Assembly (NCBI GenBank): GCA_036566745.1
Contig: DATCVR010000103.1
Span: 1-26,070, forward strand
Direction of reading: 5' to 3'
Origin: DATCVR01 sp036566745
GTDB taxonomy: Bacteria; Actinomycetota; Actinomycetes; Jiangellales; Jiangellaceae
Length of the DNA: 26,070 nt
A model generated the notes under the pieces. It did no database searches. It saw only the letters and a program-made list of their open reading frames with translations, and had not been told where the DNA came from. Shown piece after piece: positions 1 to 7,016 of this stretch. Made by a program: the position numbers and the translations under genes. The stretch's first letter is position 1; every line of letters begins with the position of its first letter.

Positions 1-13
1 GGTCGGCGCTCAT
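1..13 (-). CDS. purH: Start of purH (partial, runs off window)
   Basis: Only four codons plus one base are visible, beginning with ATG at 13-11 on the minus strand (Met-Ser-Ala-Asp). A good ribosome binding site, GAGGAGA, lies 5 nt upstream. The name rests on context, not on the protein. The gene directly follows purN on the same strand, and the leader is a ZTP riboswitch, a class that commonly controls purH (AICAR transformylase/IMP cyclohydrolase). The order perM-purN-purH is also that of Mycobacterium. Another folate or purine gene cannot be excluded from the sequence alone. Confidence 0.6.
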
Positions 14-36
14 GGTGTCTCCTCGGCGGTGAGCAG

Positions 37-65
37 GCAGGGGTCGTCGAGCCGGGCGACCCTGC
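37..65 (-). terminator. Possible expression-platform hairpin of the ZTP riboswitch
   Basis: On the minus strand, GCAGGGTCG (65-57) can pair with CGACCCCTGC (46-37) with one bulged base and a 10-nt loop. It follows the conserved CCTGGGC of the aptamer directly and precedes the purH ribosome binding site. It could be an intrinsic-terminator-like stem competing with the aptamer 3' domain. No U-tract follows, as is common in high-GC actinobacteria, so the mechanism is not settled. Confidence 0.4.
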
Positions 66-142
66 GGCCCAGGCGTCCGACCTGAGGGTCTGGTGCTCGC
101 GCCGCTCCCCGGTGGTGACCCACCCTGCGCCAGTCGCGACGC
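64..142 (-). promoter_or_regulatory. ZTP (pfl) riboswitch aptamer upstream of purH
   Basis: Read on the minus strand, the pfl-motif landmarks appear in order. P1 left strand is GCGTCGC (142-136), followed by the conserved CGACTGGCG. The P2 hairpin is GGTGG-GTCA-CCACC (124-111), followed by GGGGA. P1 right strand is GCGGCGC (105-99), seven pairs with one G-U. After a linker comes the conserved CGCCTGGGC (75-67). ZTP riboswitches sense ZTP/ZMP, which accumulate when 10-formyl-tetrahydrofolate is short, and switch on purine and one-carbon genes. It lies between the purN stop and the purH start, so it would control purH separately from purN. Identified from memory of the consensus; a covariance-model search was not run. 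Confidence 0.88.
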
Positions 143-169
143 CGCCACGATAGCAACCGGGAGCGACCG

Positions 170-799
170 CTACGGAATGGTGGCCGTGCGTCCGGTGACG
201 GTCCAGCCCTCGCGGGCCAGCCGGCCGACGTGGTCGACGAGCTGGCGGCGTTCGGCGATCTTGATGCGTTCGTGCAGCGTGGCCTCGTCGTCGCCGGGCT
301 CGACCGGGACCGCGACCTGCGCCAGGATCGGCCCGGTGTCGACGCCGGCGTCGACCACGTGCAGGGTCGCGCCGGTGACCCGGGCGCCGTACGCCAGCGC
401 GTCGCGCACCCCGTGAGTGCCGGGGAACGACGGCAAGAGGGCGGGGTGGGTGTTGACGATCCGGCCCTCGAAGCGGCCCAGGGTCGTGGGGCCGATCAGG
501 CGCATGAATCCCGCGGAGACCACCAGGTCGGGCTCGGCGGCGGCGATCCGCGCGGCCAGCTCGGCGTCCCACGCGGCGCGATCGGCGTGGTCGCCCGGCC
601 GGACGACGACCGTGGGCGCACCGGCTCGTTCGGCCAGCTCGAGGCCCCCGATGCCGTTGCGGTCGGCTACCACCGCCGCCACCTCGGCCCCGTACGCGGG
701 GTCGGCGCAGGCCTCGAGCAACGCCGCGAGGTTGCTCCCCGTGCCCGAGATCAACACGACGAGCCGGCATGGATGCCCGGCCACGGGACGGTGCTGCAC
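170..799 (-). CDS. purN: Phosphoribosylglycinamide formyltransferase PurN
   Basis: GAR transformylase transfers the formyl group of 10-formyl-THF to GAR, the third step of de novo purine synthesis, in the cytosol. The 209-residue protein has the usual length. It opens with the phosphate-binding loop ISGTGSNL (residues 17-24) and has the catalytic set Asn116 and His118 in NTHPALLP and Asp154 in VDTGPIL. The start is GTG at 799 with GAGGAG 10 nt upstream. The longer open frame reaching to 1300 is rejected because its extra N-terminus overlaps the plus-strand gene at 894-1313 and has no family similarity. It sits between perM and purH, all on the minus strand, separated from purH by a riboswitch. 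Confidence 0.96.
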   Translation of the reverse strand: MQHRPVAGHPCRLVVLISGTGSNLAALLEACADPAYGAEVAAVVADRNGIGGLELAERAGAPTVVVRPGDHADRAAWDAELAARIAAAEPDLVVSAGFMRLIGPTTLGRFEGRIVNTHPALLPSFPGTHGVRDALAYGARVTGATLHVVDAGVDTGPILAQVAVPVEPGDDEATLHERIKIAERRQLVDHVGRLAREGWTVTGRTATIP

Positions 800-893
800 G
801 GTGGATCTCTCCTCGGGCTCGGCCGGTGATCCGGCACGGAAGCGGCGTCGGCGACAATACCGGGGACAGGGTGGGCACGAGAGAGGACCGTCC

Positions 894-1313
894 GTGACCG
901 AGCAGGCACCCGAAGGACGCGTCGAGCCCGGCACCGAGCGCCCGGCGCCCGACCCGGACGCCCTGCGCCGCACCCGCCGGCTGGCGCTCGCCTCGGCCAC
1001 GGCCGCGGTGTTCGCGGTGGCGGTGGCGCCGATCGGCCTCGGGCTGGGCATCGTCACACTCGTGCTGGTCATCCTGCGCCGCGGCGACATCAAGAACGCC
1101 GGGCTCGGATCATTCGGGACCGCCGTCCCTCTCGCAGGAGCGATCTTCGCGGTGGTCGTCGGCTCGGTGCTGACGGTGGTGATGGTGCTGTTCGGCGACG
1201 AAGGCGCCGAGCTCAACCAGTGCATGGCAGGGGCCAACACCCGCGTGGCCGAGCAGCGTTGCCGCGACGAGTTCATGGACACGGTCGAGCGGCGGATCAA
1301 CGGCTGGTGGTGA
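894..1313 (+). CDS. Small two-helix membrane protein (DUF4190-like)
   Basis: This 139-residue protein starts at GTG 894 with GAGAGGA six nt upstream. A charged, proline-rich N-terminus (1-30) is followed by an Ala/Val/Leu-rich membrane segment at about 31-61, a short loop RRGDIKNAG, and a second membrane segment at about 77-100. The 39-residue tail carries two cysteines (Cys110, Cys123). The layout resembles small DUF4190-type membrane proteins, but no catalytic motif is visible and no function is assigned. It lies divergent from purN, its start 95 nt from the purN start, and ends 18 nt from the end of perM on the other strand. A membrane-protein gene also sits beside perM in mycobacteria, but I cannot show that the two are related. 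Confidence 0.8.
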   Translation: MTEQAPEGRVEPGTERPAPDPDALRRTRRLALASATAAVFAVAVAPIGLGLGIVTLVLVILRRGDIKNAGLGSFGTAVPLAGAIFAVVVGSVLTVVMVLFGDEGAELNQCMAGANTRVAEQRCRDEFMDTVERRINGWW

Positions 1314-1331
1314 CGGCGGCGTAGCGGGCAC

Positions 1332-2582
1332 TCAGTCGAGGCGTTCGGACTCGTCCCACTCGTCGGCGTCGGGGTCGGAGCCGGCGACTGTGCTCCCCCG
1401 CCGCCAGTTCAGCACCGTCGCGACCGCCACAGCTGGCACGCCCACGACGAGCAGGCTCGCCAGCGCCACGTGCCCGGGCACGGGTCCCACCTCGGTCAGC
1501 CGCGACGACCCGGCCGACCCGCCGGAGACGAAGGCCAGCACAGCCAGTACGAACATCGCCGTGAGCGCGGCTCCACCGGCCGTGGCCGCGACGGTCGCCG
1601 GCGAGAGGTCCTGCCCGGCCACCCGGCGGAACACCACGAGGCCGCCCACCACCCCCGCCGCCACCGGCAGCGCCACCACCGCCCAGGTGAACGCCCCAGG
1701 TAGCTCCGCCGGCAACGCGCCCAGGGCCGGGACCGCCGGCACCAACCCCAGCGACACGCCTCCGGGCGCCACCGAGGTGCCGACGCCGACCGCGAACCCC
1801 GGGCCGAGGGCGAACGCCGAGCCCCACACGACGGCGTTGGGAGCGAGGACCGCGCCGAGCAGGGCCAGCAGGGTGGTGCCCAAGGGTCCGGCGTCGAGCG
1901 CTTCGGCGAGGTCGGCGATCCGGCTGGAGTTGGCCACGGCGTTGACGGCCACCAGCAACGACCCGCCCACCACCACGGCCGCCGCGGACGCCACGCCACC
2001 GGCCAGCGCGACGCGGACCAGCGGCGGCATCCGGACCAGCACGCGCTCGCCCAGGCCACCCTCGTAGAGCACGCCCGCGGAGGTCGCCGCCAGCGCCCAC
2101 AGCCCCGACCACGCCACCGCCTCGACCGGCAGGGCCGACACGTCCGGCGTGGCGGAGACGCCGGAGACGACGCCTGCTCCGACCGCGTAGGTGACCACCG
2201 CCGGGATCACGACCGCCGCCGCGCCACGCAGCGTGGACGTCCCCGCCACGTGCGCCGCCCAGCGGGCCGAGCGGTAGAGCAGCAGGCAGAAGACGACCGT
2301 GAGGCCCAGGGGCGCCACCGAGTACAGCGCGTCGCCGACGCTCAGCCCGACGTGGTGCGAGACCAGCCACAGTCGTGAGCCGAACCGCAGCGGCTCGGCC
2401 AGCGGGTTCTCGGCGCCGTCGGCGATCCAGACGACCACGCCGGGCAGCGCCGCGAGGGCGAACCCGGCGACCAGGGCCCATCCGGCGCCGAGCACCGCCG
2501 CCAGCCACGGGACCTTCGAGCCCCAGGTGGGCTCGTCCCGGCGCAGGAGCGGGCGGGTCAGCAGCTCGGACACGTTCTCCAT
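1332..2582 (-). CDS. perM: DUF6350 / PerM-like polytopic membrane protein
   Basis: This 416-residue protein is very hydrophobic, with about nine or ten predicted membrane segments rich in Ala, Val, Gly and Leu and an acidic C-terminal tail (DPDADEWDESERLD). Its position immediately upstream of purN on the same strand is the place of perM in Mycobacterium (sucC-sucD-...-perM-purN-purH), where PerM is an integral membrane protein linked to cell division under stress. The call rests on synteny plus topology; there is no sharp sequence motif. The ATG at 2582 has no clear Shine-Dalgarno sequence. The longer reading frame to 3245 is rejected because it runs antisense through the sigma-factor gene. 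Confidence 0.75.
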   Translation of the reverse strand: MENVSELLTRPLLRRDEPTWGSKVPWLAAVLGAGWALVAGFALAALPGVVVWIADGAENPLAEPLRFGSRLWLVSHHVGLSVGDALYSVAPLGLTVVFCLLLYRSARWAAHVAGTSTLRGAAAVVIPAVVTYAVGAGVVSGVSATPDVSALPVEAVAWSGLWALAATSAGVLYEGGLGERVLVRMPPLVRVALAGGVASAAAVVVGGSLLVAVNAVANSSRIADLAEALDAGPLGTTLLALLGAVLAPNAVVWGSAFALGPGFAVGVGTSVAPGGVSLGLVPAVPALGALPAELPGAFTWAVVALPVAAGVVGGLVVFRRVAGQDLSPATVAATAGGAALTAMFVLAVLAFVSGGSAGSSRLTEVGPVPGHVALASLLVVGVPAVAVATVLNWRRGSTVAGSDPDADEWDESERLD

Positions 2583-2735
2583 CGTCGCCGGTTGGCCGCG
2601 CGCCGACGGGCACACCACGCCGAGATCACCATGATCATGTCCGTTCGGCCCACGTACCGACGTGTGAGACGGCATGATCTCCCGCGATGACAACGCCGAC
2701 ACGAGCGATGCAACCGACTGCCGGGGCCGTGGGTC

Positions 2736-3278
2736 ATGACTGGTGAGACCACGACGGCAGACGAGGACGGCATGGACGACACCGCAGACTTCGACGCGTT
2801 CTACAACGCGACGAACCGCCGTGTCATGCACCAGATGTACGCCATGACGAGCAACCTGGCAGACGCTCAGGAATGCACCCAAGAGGCGTACGCCCGGGCA
2901 TGGCAGCGGTGGAAGCAGGTCCGTCATGCCCAGAGCCCCGAGGCCTGGGTGCGCACAGTGGCCTGGCGGATCGCCGCCAGCCGCTGGCGCAAGGCCAAGA
3001 ACTCCGTGGCCGCGCTGACTCGGCACGGCCCACCCGAACACGCCGCACCACCGAGCCCCGACCACGTGGCCCTGGTCGAGGCCCTGCGCCAGATCCCTGA
3101 AGCACAACGACGCGCGATCGTCCTGCACCACCTCGTGGGCATGTCCGTCGAGGAGATCTCCCACGAGATCGGCGCACCCACCGGGACTATCAAGGCCCGC
3201 TTGTCCCGGGGGCGATCCGCGCTGGCCGAGCTGCTCCGCGACCAACCCAACGTGACGACAGGAGGCGAGACCCCGTGA
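2736..3278 (+). CDS. SigE-family ECF RNA polymerase sigma factor
   Basis: This 180-residue protein has the two-domain ECF layout. Sigma2 covers about residues 18-87, with FDAFYNATNRRVMHQMYAMTSNLADAQECTQEAYARAW as the region 2.1-2.2 block. Sigma4 covers about residues 110-168, with the helix-turn-helix MSVEEISHEIGAPTGTIKARLSRGRSAL. It resembles the actinobacterial SigE-type (SigE70) group. It would direct polymerase to its own promoter class, probably under control of the next gene, which overlaps it by 4 nt (GTGA). The ATG at 2736 lacks a strong ribosome binding site. ATG 2772 (Met13) has GAGGAC just upstream and leaves sigma2 intact, so it is a real alternative start. Confidence 0.93.
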   Translation: MTGETTTADEDGMDDTADFDAFYNATNRRVMHQMYAMTSNLADAQECTQEAYARAWQRWKQVRHAQSPEAWVRTVAWRIAASRWRKAKNSVAALTRHGPPEHAAPPSPDHVALVEALRQIPEAQRRAIVLHHLVGMSVEEISHEIGAPTGTIKARLSRGRSALAELLRDQPNVTTGGETP

Positions 3279-4684
3279 CCGACGACTTCGACGACGAGCT
3301 GAACCGGCACCTCGCCTCGCTCGACTCCGATCTCGACCGCACCGTGCTCCCCGGCGCGAGCGCCGCCCGCCGGCGCGCGGCCCAGCGCACCCGCCACCAG
3401 GTCACCGGTGGCCTGCTCGCCGGGGTCGCCGTGGTGGCGGTCGGCGCCCTCACCGTCATCCAGCCCACGTTCACCAGCGCTCCGGCGCCGGCCCACAGCC
3501 CCAGCGGCACCGAGTCGGTCACGGTCGCGCCCACCACGCCCACGGACGCGCCCAGCGACGACCCGTCGCCGAACCCGAGCGGCGACCCCAGCGGGGATCC
3601 CACGGGCGACGACGAGGCGGCGGTGCCGGAGAACGCGTTGCTCACTGCCAAGGACCTCGCCGGCGACACCGGCGTGATCTGGCACCTGATCACCCCGCCG
3701 GAGGCGCCGCTCGACTGCGCACCGGCGACGCCCGAGGGCGCGGCCGAGGTCCACTTCGCCAGCAGTGAGGGCAGCCAGTTCGACGAGTTCGTCGAGATGA
3801 CCGACTCTCCCGAACAGCGCTTCACCAACACCACCGCGCAGGTCAAGGAGTGCGTCGAGCTGGGCAGCCAGAGCGACGACAGCTACCACCTCGACCAGAT
3901 CTGGACGGTCGACAACGTCGGCGACGAGGCGTGGATCGCCCGCTACATGGTCCCCGACGACGTGCCCGAAGCCACCCGTATCGTCACCGTGCAGATCGCG
4001 CGGACCGGCGACCACCTCATGGCGCTCACCGACAGCTGGTACGCCCAGGACGCCAACTTCCCGCCGGAGCTGCATCGGATCGTCGCCGGCGCCGAGCGGC
4101 TGTGCGCCGCCCTCGACACGACGTGCGTCAACGCTCCCGCCCTCGGCGACCGCCTCCACCCGGTGGTCGAGGCGGACGCACCCGGCTGGCTGACCGTCGC
4201 CGACGTCGTGGCTGCCACCGGCCTCGGCCAGATCACCGAGAGCGCCTGGGCCACCGTCGAGGACGAGCTGGGCTGGAACTACATCGGCCTGCCACTCGAC
4301 CCGACAGCCGACGGCGCCACCTCCCTCGAACGCCGCTCGTACTTCGACCCGCTCGACCCGGGTAGCGTCACGCTGGAGGAGACGGTCGCCAGGTTCGACG
4401 ACGACACCGCGGCGCGGAGCCACTACGACGACCTCGTCGCGGCGGCCGATGTGTCCCAGCAGGAGGGCGATGTCGTCACCAACACCGGCACGGTCAGCGG
4501 CGACGGCTTCGAGGCCACCAGCTGGCGCTCGGAGAACGCCGAGTTCGGATCGGTCTTCGTCTACGGCGTGGTGGTCCGGGGCGACGCCGTCGCGGTCGTC
4601 GTCCACAGCCCCGCCGACACCATGAGCGCAGACCGGATGAACGCCTTGCTGCGAGCCGCGGGCACCCACCTCGGCGAGCTCTGA
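3275..4684 (+). CDS. Membrane-anchored protein with duplicated PknH-sensor-like ectodomain, putative regulator of the upstream sigma factor
   Basis: The 469-residue product starts at GTG 3275, overlapping the sigma factor stop, so the two are translationally coupled. A charged cytoplasmic N-terminus (1-42) lacks a zinc anti-sigma motif. One membrane helix follows (about 43-63), then a Pro/Ser/Thr/Asp linker (65-117) and two consecutive extracytoplasmic domains (about 118-290 and 300-469). Both end in a similar hydrophobic helix (ELHRIVAGAERLCAAL; RMNALLRAAGTHLGEL) after a strand holding GDHLMAL or GDAVAVV, so I read them as a tandem duplication of a PknH-sensor-like fold. Lobe 1 carries four cysteines (148, 193, 277, 284), enough for two disulfides; lobe 2 has none. 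An anti-sigma or surface-sensing role is inferred from coupling and topology only. Confidence 0.75.
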   Translation: MTDDFDDELNRHLASLDSDLDRTVLPGASAARRRAAQRTRHQVTGGLLAGVAVVAVGALTVIQPTFTSAPAPAHSPSGTESVTVAPTTPTDAPSDDPSPNPSGDPSGDPTGDDEAAVPENALLTAKDLAGDTGVIWHLITPPEAPLDCAPATPEGAAEVHFASSEGSQFDEFVEMTDSPEQRFTNTTAQVKECVELGSQSDDSYHLDQIWTVDNVGDEAWIARYMVPDDVPEATRIVTVQIARTGDHLMALTDSWYAQDANFPPELHRIVAGAERLCAALDTTCVNAPALGDRLHPVVEADAPGWLTVADVVAATGLGQITESAWATVEDELGWNYIGLPLDPTADGATSLERRSYFDPLDPGSVTLEETVARFDDDTAARSHYDDLVAAADVSQQEGDVVTNTGTVSGDGFEATSWRSENAEFGSVFVYGVVVRGDAVAVVVHSPADTMSADRMNALLRAAGTHLGEL

Positions 4685-4709
4685 CGTCGATCCTCGGCGG
4701 CGGCGGGGT

Positions 4710-4715
4710 TAGCCT
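4710..4715 (+). promoter_or_regulatory. -10 hexamer TAGCCT of kynU, leaderless spacing
   Basis: TAGCCT ends 5 nt before the kynU ATG, with no Shine-Dalgarno sequence between. This matches the TANNNT-to-start spacing of actinobacterial leaderless transcripts. It implies that kynU has its own promoter in the 36-nt gap behind the sensor gene. No convincing -35 was seen. Confidence 0.5.
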
Positions 4716-4720
4716 GCGGC

Positions 4721-5956
4721 ATGGACCGCGCCGCCGCTGAAGCTCTCGACCACGCCGATCCGCTGCGCCCTCTCCGGCAGCGTTTCGAGCTTCCCGACGA
4801 CGTGATCTACCTCGACGGGAACTCGCTCGGGCCGCTGCCGGTGGGGGTGCGCGAGCGGGTCGCCGACGTGGTCACGCAGCAGTGGGGCCACGACCTGATC
4901 CGGGCCTGGAACGCGCACGGCTGGTTCGATCTGCCGGCGGCGGTCGGCGCGAAGCTCGCCCCGCTCGTGGGCGCCGCGCCCGACTCGGTGTCCGTGGGCG
5001 ATGCGACCAGCGTCCAGCTGTTCAAGCTCCTCGTGGCCGGTGCCAGGTTGCGGCCCGGTCGCGGCGTCGTCGTGACCGAGCCGGGCAACTTCCCCACCGA
5101 CTCCTACATCGTGGCCGGCGCCGCCCGCACGCTCGGGCTGACGGTGCGCTGGTGGTCGGCCACCGATCAGCCGGACATCCGGGCGGTGCTCGACGACGAC
5201 GTCGCGGTGGTCGCGCTGTGCCACGTCGACTACCGGCTCGGCACCATGCACGACGGTCCGGCCGTCACCGCGGCTGTCCACGACGCCGGTGCGATCATGC
5301 TGTGGGACCTGTGTCATTCGGTCGGCGCGGTCGAGGTCGATCTGGACGGCTGGGACGCCGACCTCGCCGTCGGCTGTGGCTACAAGTACCTCAACGGCGG
5401 CCCCGGCGCCCCGGCGTTCGGCTATGTCAACAGGCGCTGGCACGACGCCCTCGACCAGCCGATCCCCGGCTGGCACGGGCATGCCGCGCCGTTCGCGCTC
5501 GAACGCGACTACCGCCCGGCGGCGGGCGGTAGGCGGCTGCAGACGGGGTCGACCTCGGTGATCGCCGCGGCCGCGCTCGATGCCGCCCTGGACGCCTTCG
5601 ACGACGTGGCGATGGCCGATGTCCGGGCGAAGTCGCTCGCATTGACGGACTACTTCGTCGCCCTGGTGGACGAGCGGCTGGAAGCGTACGGCGTCACGGC
5701 GGAGGTCCCCCGCGACCACGCCCGGCGCGGCTCACAGGTCTGTCTGCGCCATCCGGAGGCCTACGGGTTCGTGCAGGCCCTGATCGCGCGTGGGGTGATC
5801 GGCGACTTCCGCGAGCCTGATCTGGCGCGGTTCGGCTTCACACCGTTGTACCTGCGCTTCGCCGACGTGTGGGACACCGTCGAGCACATGGTGGCGGTCC
5901 TGGACGCCGGCGAACACCTGCGTCCCGAGAACCTCACCCGCGCCGCTGTCACCTGA
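4721..5956 (+). CDS. kynU: Kynureninase
   Basis: Kynureninase is a PLP enzyme that cleaves kynurenine (or 3-hydroxykynurenine) to anthranilate (or 3-hydroxyanthranilate) and alanine in tryptophan breakdown. The 411 residues match the family length. Hallmarks are YLDGNSLGPLP (30-40), NFPTDSYI (123-130), DLCHSVGA in the PLP region (196-203), the Schiff-base lysine Lys222 in GCGYKYLNGGPGAP, and TGSTSV near the phosphate site. No tryptophan dioxygenase or kynurenine formamidase gene is in the window, so it is an orphan pathway gene here. It lies 36 nt after the sensor gene but seems to have its own leaderless promoter. It is convergent with sucD across a long inverted repeat. Confidence 0.95.
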   Translation: MDRAAAEALDHADPLRPLRQRFELPDDVIYLDGNSLGPLPVGVRERVADVVTQQWGHDLIRAWNAHGWFDLPAAVGAKLAPLVGAAPDSVSVGDATSVQLFKLLVAGARLRPGRGVVVTEPGNFPTDSYIVAGAARTLGLTVRWWSATDQPDIRAVLDDDVAVVALCHVDYRLGTMHDGPAVTAAVHDAGAIMLWDLCHSVGAVEVDLDGWDADLAVGCGYKYLNGGPGAPAFGYVNRRWHDALDQPIPGWHGHAAPFALERDYRPAAGGRRLQTGSTSVIAAAALDAALDAFDDVAMADVRAKSLALTDYFVALVDERLEAYGVTAEVPRDHARRGSQVCLRHPEAYGFVQALIARGVIGDFREPDLARFGFTPLYLRFADVWDTVEHMVAVLDAGEHLRPENLTRAAVT

Positions 5957-5994
5957 CGGTCGCACCCACGCGCATGCTCGATGGGCGGGCCCCA

Positions 5995-6080
5995 AATGAT
6001 CACGTTCAGCAGGCAATCGGGTGCTTCACCAGCCCTGCAGGCCTAGTGAAGCAGGGAATCACCTGCTGAACGTGATCATT
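5995..6080. repeat. Long intergenic inverted repeat between kynU and sucD
   Basis: The outer arms are a perfect 19-bp inverted repeat, AATGATCACGTTCAGCAGG at 5995-6013 and its complement at 6062-6080. The same dyad (centre 6037.5) continues after a mismatched stretch with TGCTTCAC at 6022-6029 against GTGAAGCA at 6046-6053. An alternative inner pairing CCCTGC/GCAGGG is also possible. The block fills most of the convergent kynU-sucD gap and is clearly less GC-rich than its surroundings. It could act as a bidirectional terminator, although no T-run follows, or be a dispersed repeat or miniature element. It is long for a terminator. Confidence 0.85.
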
Positions 6081-6102
6081 CTGGCGACCGTTCGTGGCAG
6101 CG

Positions 6103-7002
6103 TCAGAGCTTCTCGATGATCTCCCGCATCAGCCGCGCGGTCTCGCTGGGCGTCTTGCCGACGCTCACTCCAGCGGCCTCGAGCGCCTCTTGCTTCGCCG
6201 CCGCCGTGCCGGACGATCCCGACACGATCGCGCCGGCGTGGCCCATCGTCTTGCCCTCGGGCGCGGTGAAGCCGGCGACGTAGCCGACGACCGGCTTCGT
6301 GACGTGCTCCTTGATGTAGGCCGCCGCCCGCTCCTCGGCGTCGCCGCCGATCTCGCCGATCATCACGATCGCCTTGGTGTCGGGATCGGCCTCGAACGCC
6401 TCGAGCGCGTCGATGTGGGTGGTGCCGATGACGGGGTCGCCACCGATGCCCACGCCGGTGGAGAAGCCGATGTCACGCAGCTCGTACATCATCTGGTACG
6501 TCAGCGTGCCCGACTTGCTGACCAGGCCGATCGGACCCGCGCCGGTGATGTCGGCCGGAATGATGCCGGCGTTGGACTTGCCGGGGCTGATCACGCCCGG
6601 GCAGTTCGGCCCGATGATCCGCGTGGTGTTGCCCTTGCTCTGCGCATAGGCCCAGAACTCGGCGGTGTCGTGGACCGGCACACCCTCGGTGATGACGACC
6701 AGCAGCTCGATGCCGGCGTCGATCGCTTCGATGACCGCGTCCTTGGTGAACTTCGGCGGGACGAACACGACCGACACGTTGGCGCCGGTCTTCTCGATCG
6801 CCTCGGCCACCGTGCCGTAGACGGTGAGCACGGCGTCGGGGCGAGTCTCGGTGAAGTCGAGCTCCTTGCCCGCCTTGCGGGCGTTGACGCCGCCGACGAC
6901 CTTGGTGCCGGCCGCCAGCATCCGGGTCGTGTGCTTCATGCCCTCGGCGCCGGTGATGCCCTGGACGATGACCTTGCTGTTCTCGTCGAGGAAGATTGCC
7001 AT
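6103..7002 (-). CDS. sucD: Succinyl-CoA synthetase (ligase) subunit alpha
   Basis: With SucC it interconverts succinyl-CoA, NDP and phosphate with succinate, CoA and NTP in the TCA cycle. The 299 residues cover the whole subunit: an N-terminal CoA-binding Rossmann domain (MAIFLDENSKVIVQGITGAEG...), the GPNCPG motif (131-136), and the active-site histidine that is phosphorylated during catalysis, His255 in GHAGAIVSG. The ATG at 7002 follows the sucC stop by 14 nt with AAGGGA upstream, so the two form an operon. The 3' end faces kynU across the inverted repeat at 5995-6080. Nearby perM-purN-purH on the same strand match the mycobacterial order, with the sigma-factor/kynU block interposed on the other strand. 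Confidence 0.98.
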   Translation of the reverse strand: MAIFLDENSKVIVQGITGAEGMKHTTRMLAAGTKVVGGVNARKAGKELDFTETRPDAVLTVYGTVAEAIEKTGANVSVVFVPPKFTKDAVIEAIDAGIELLVVITEGVPVHDTAEFWAYAQSKGNTTRIIGPNCPGVISPGKSNAGIIPADITGAGPIGLVSKSGTLTYQMMYELRDIGFSTGVGIGGDPVIGTTHIDALEAFEADPDTKAIVMIGEIGGDAEERAAAYIKEHVTKPVVGYVAGFTAPEGKTMGHAGAIVSGSSGTAAAKQEALEAAGVSVGKTPSETARLMREIIEKL

Positions 7003-7016
7003 GAGTTCGTCGTCCC

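Noticed and set aside
147..152. TATCGT as -10 for purH
   Set aside because: Transcription would start inside P1 of the ZTP riboswitch and destroy the aptamer.
800..1300. N-terminal extension of purN
   Set aside because: It overlaps the plus-strand membrane-protein gene; GTG 799 has a good ribosome binding site and gives the normal PurN length.
1297..2613. 438-codon minus-strand frame over perM
   Set aside because: Composition is Arg/Gly/Ala shadow-like; the overlapping perM frame gives regular hydrophobic helices.
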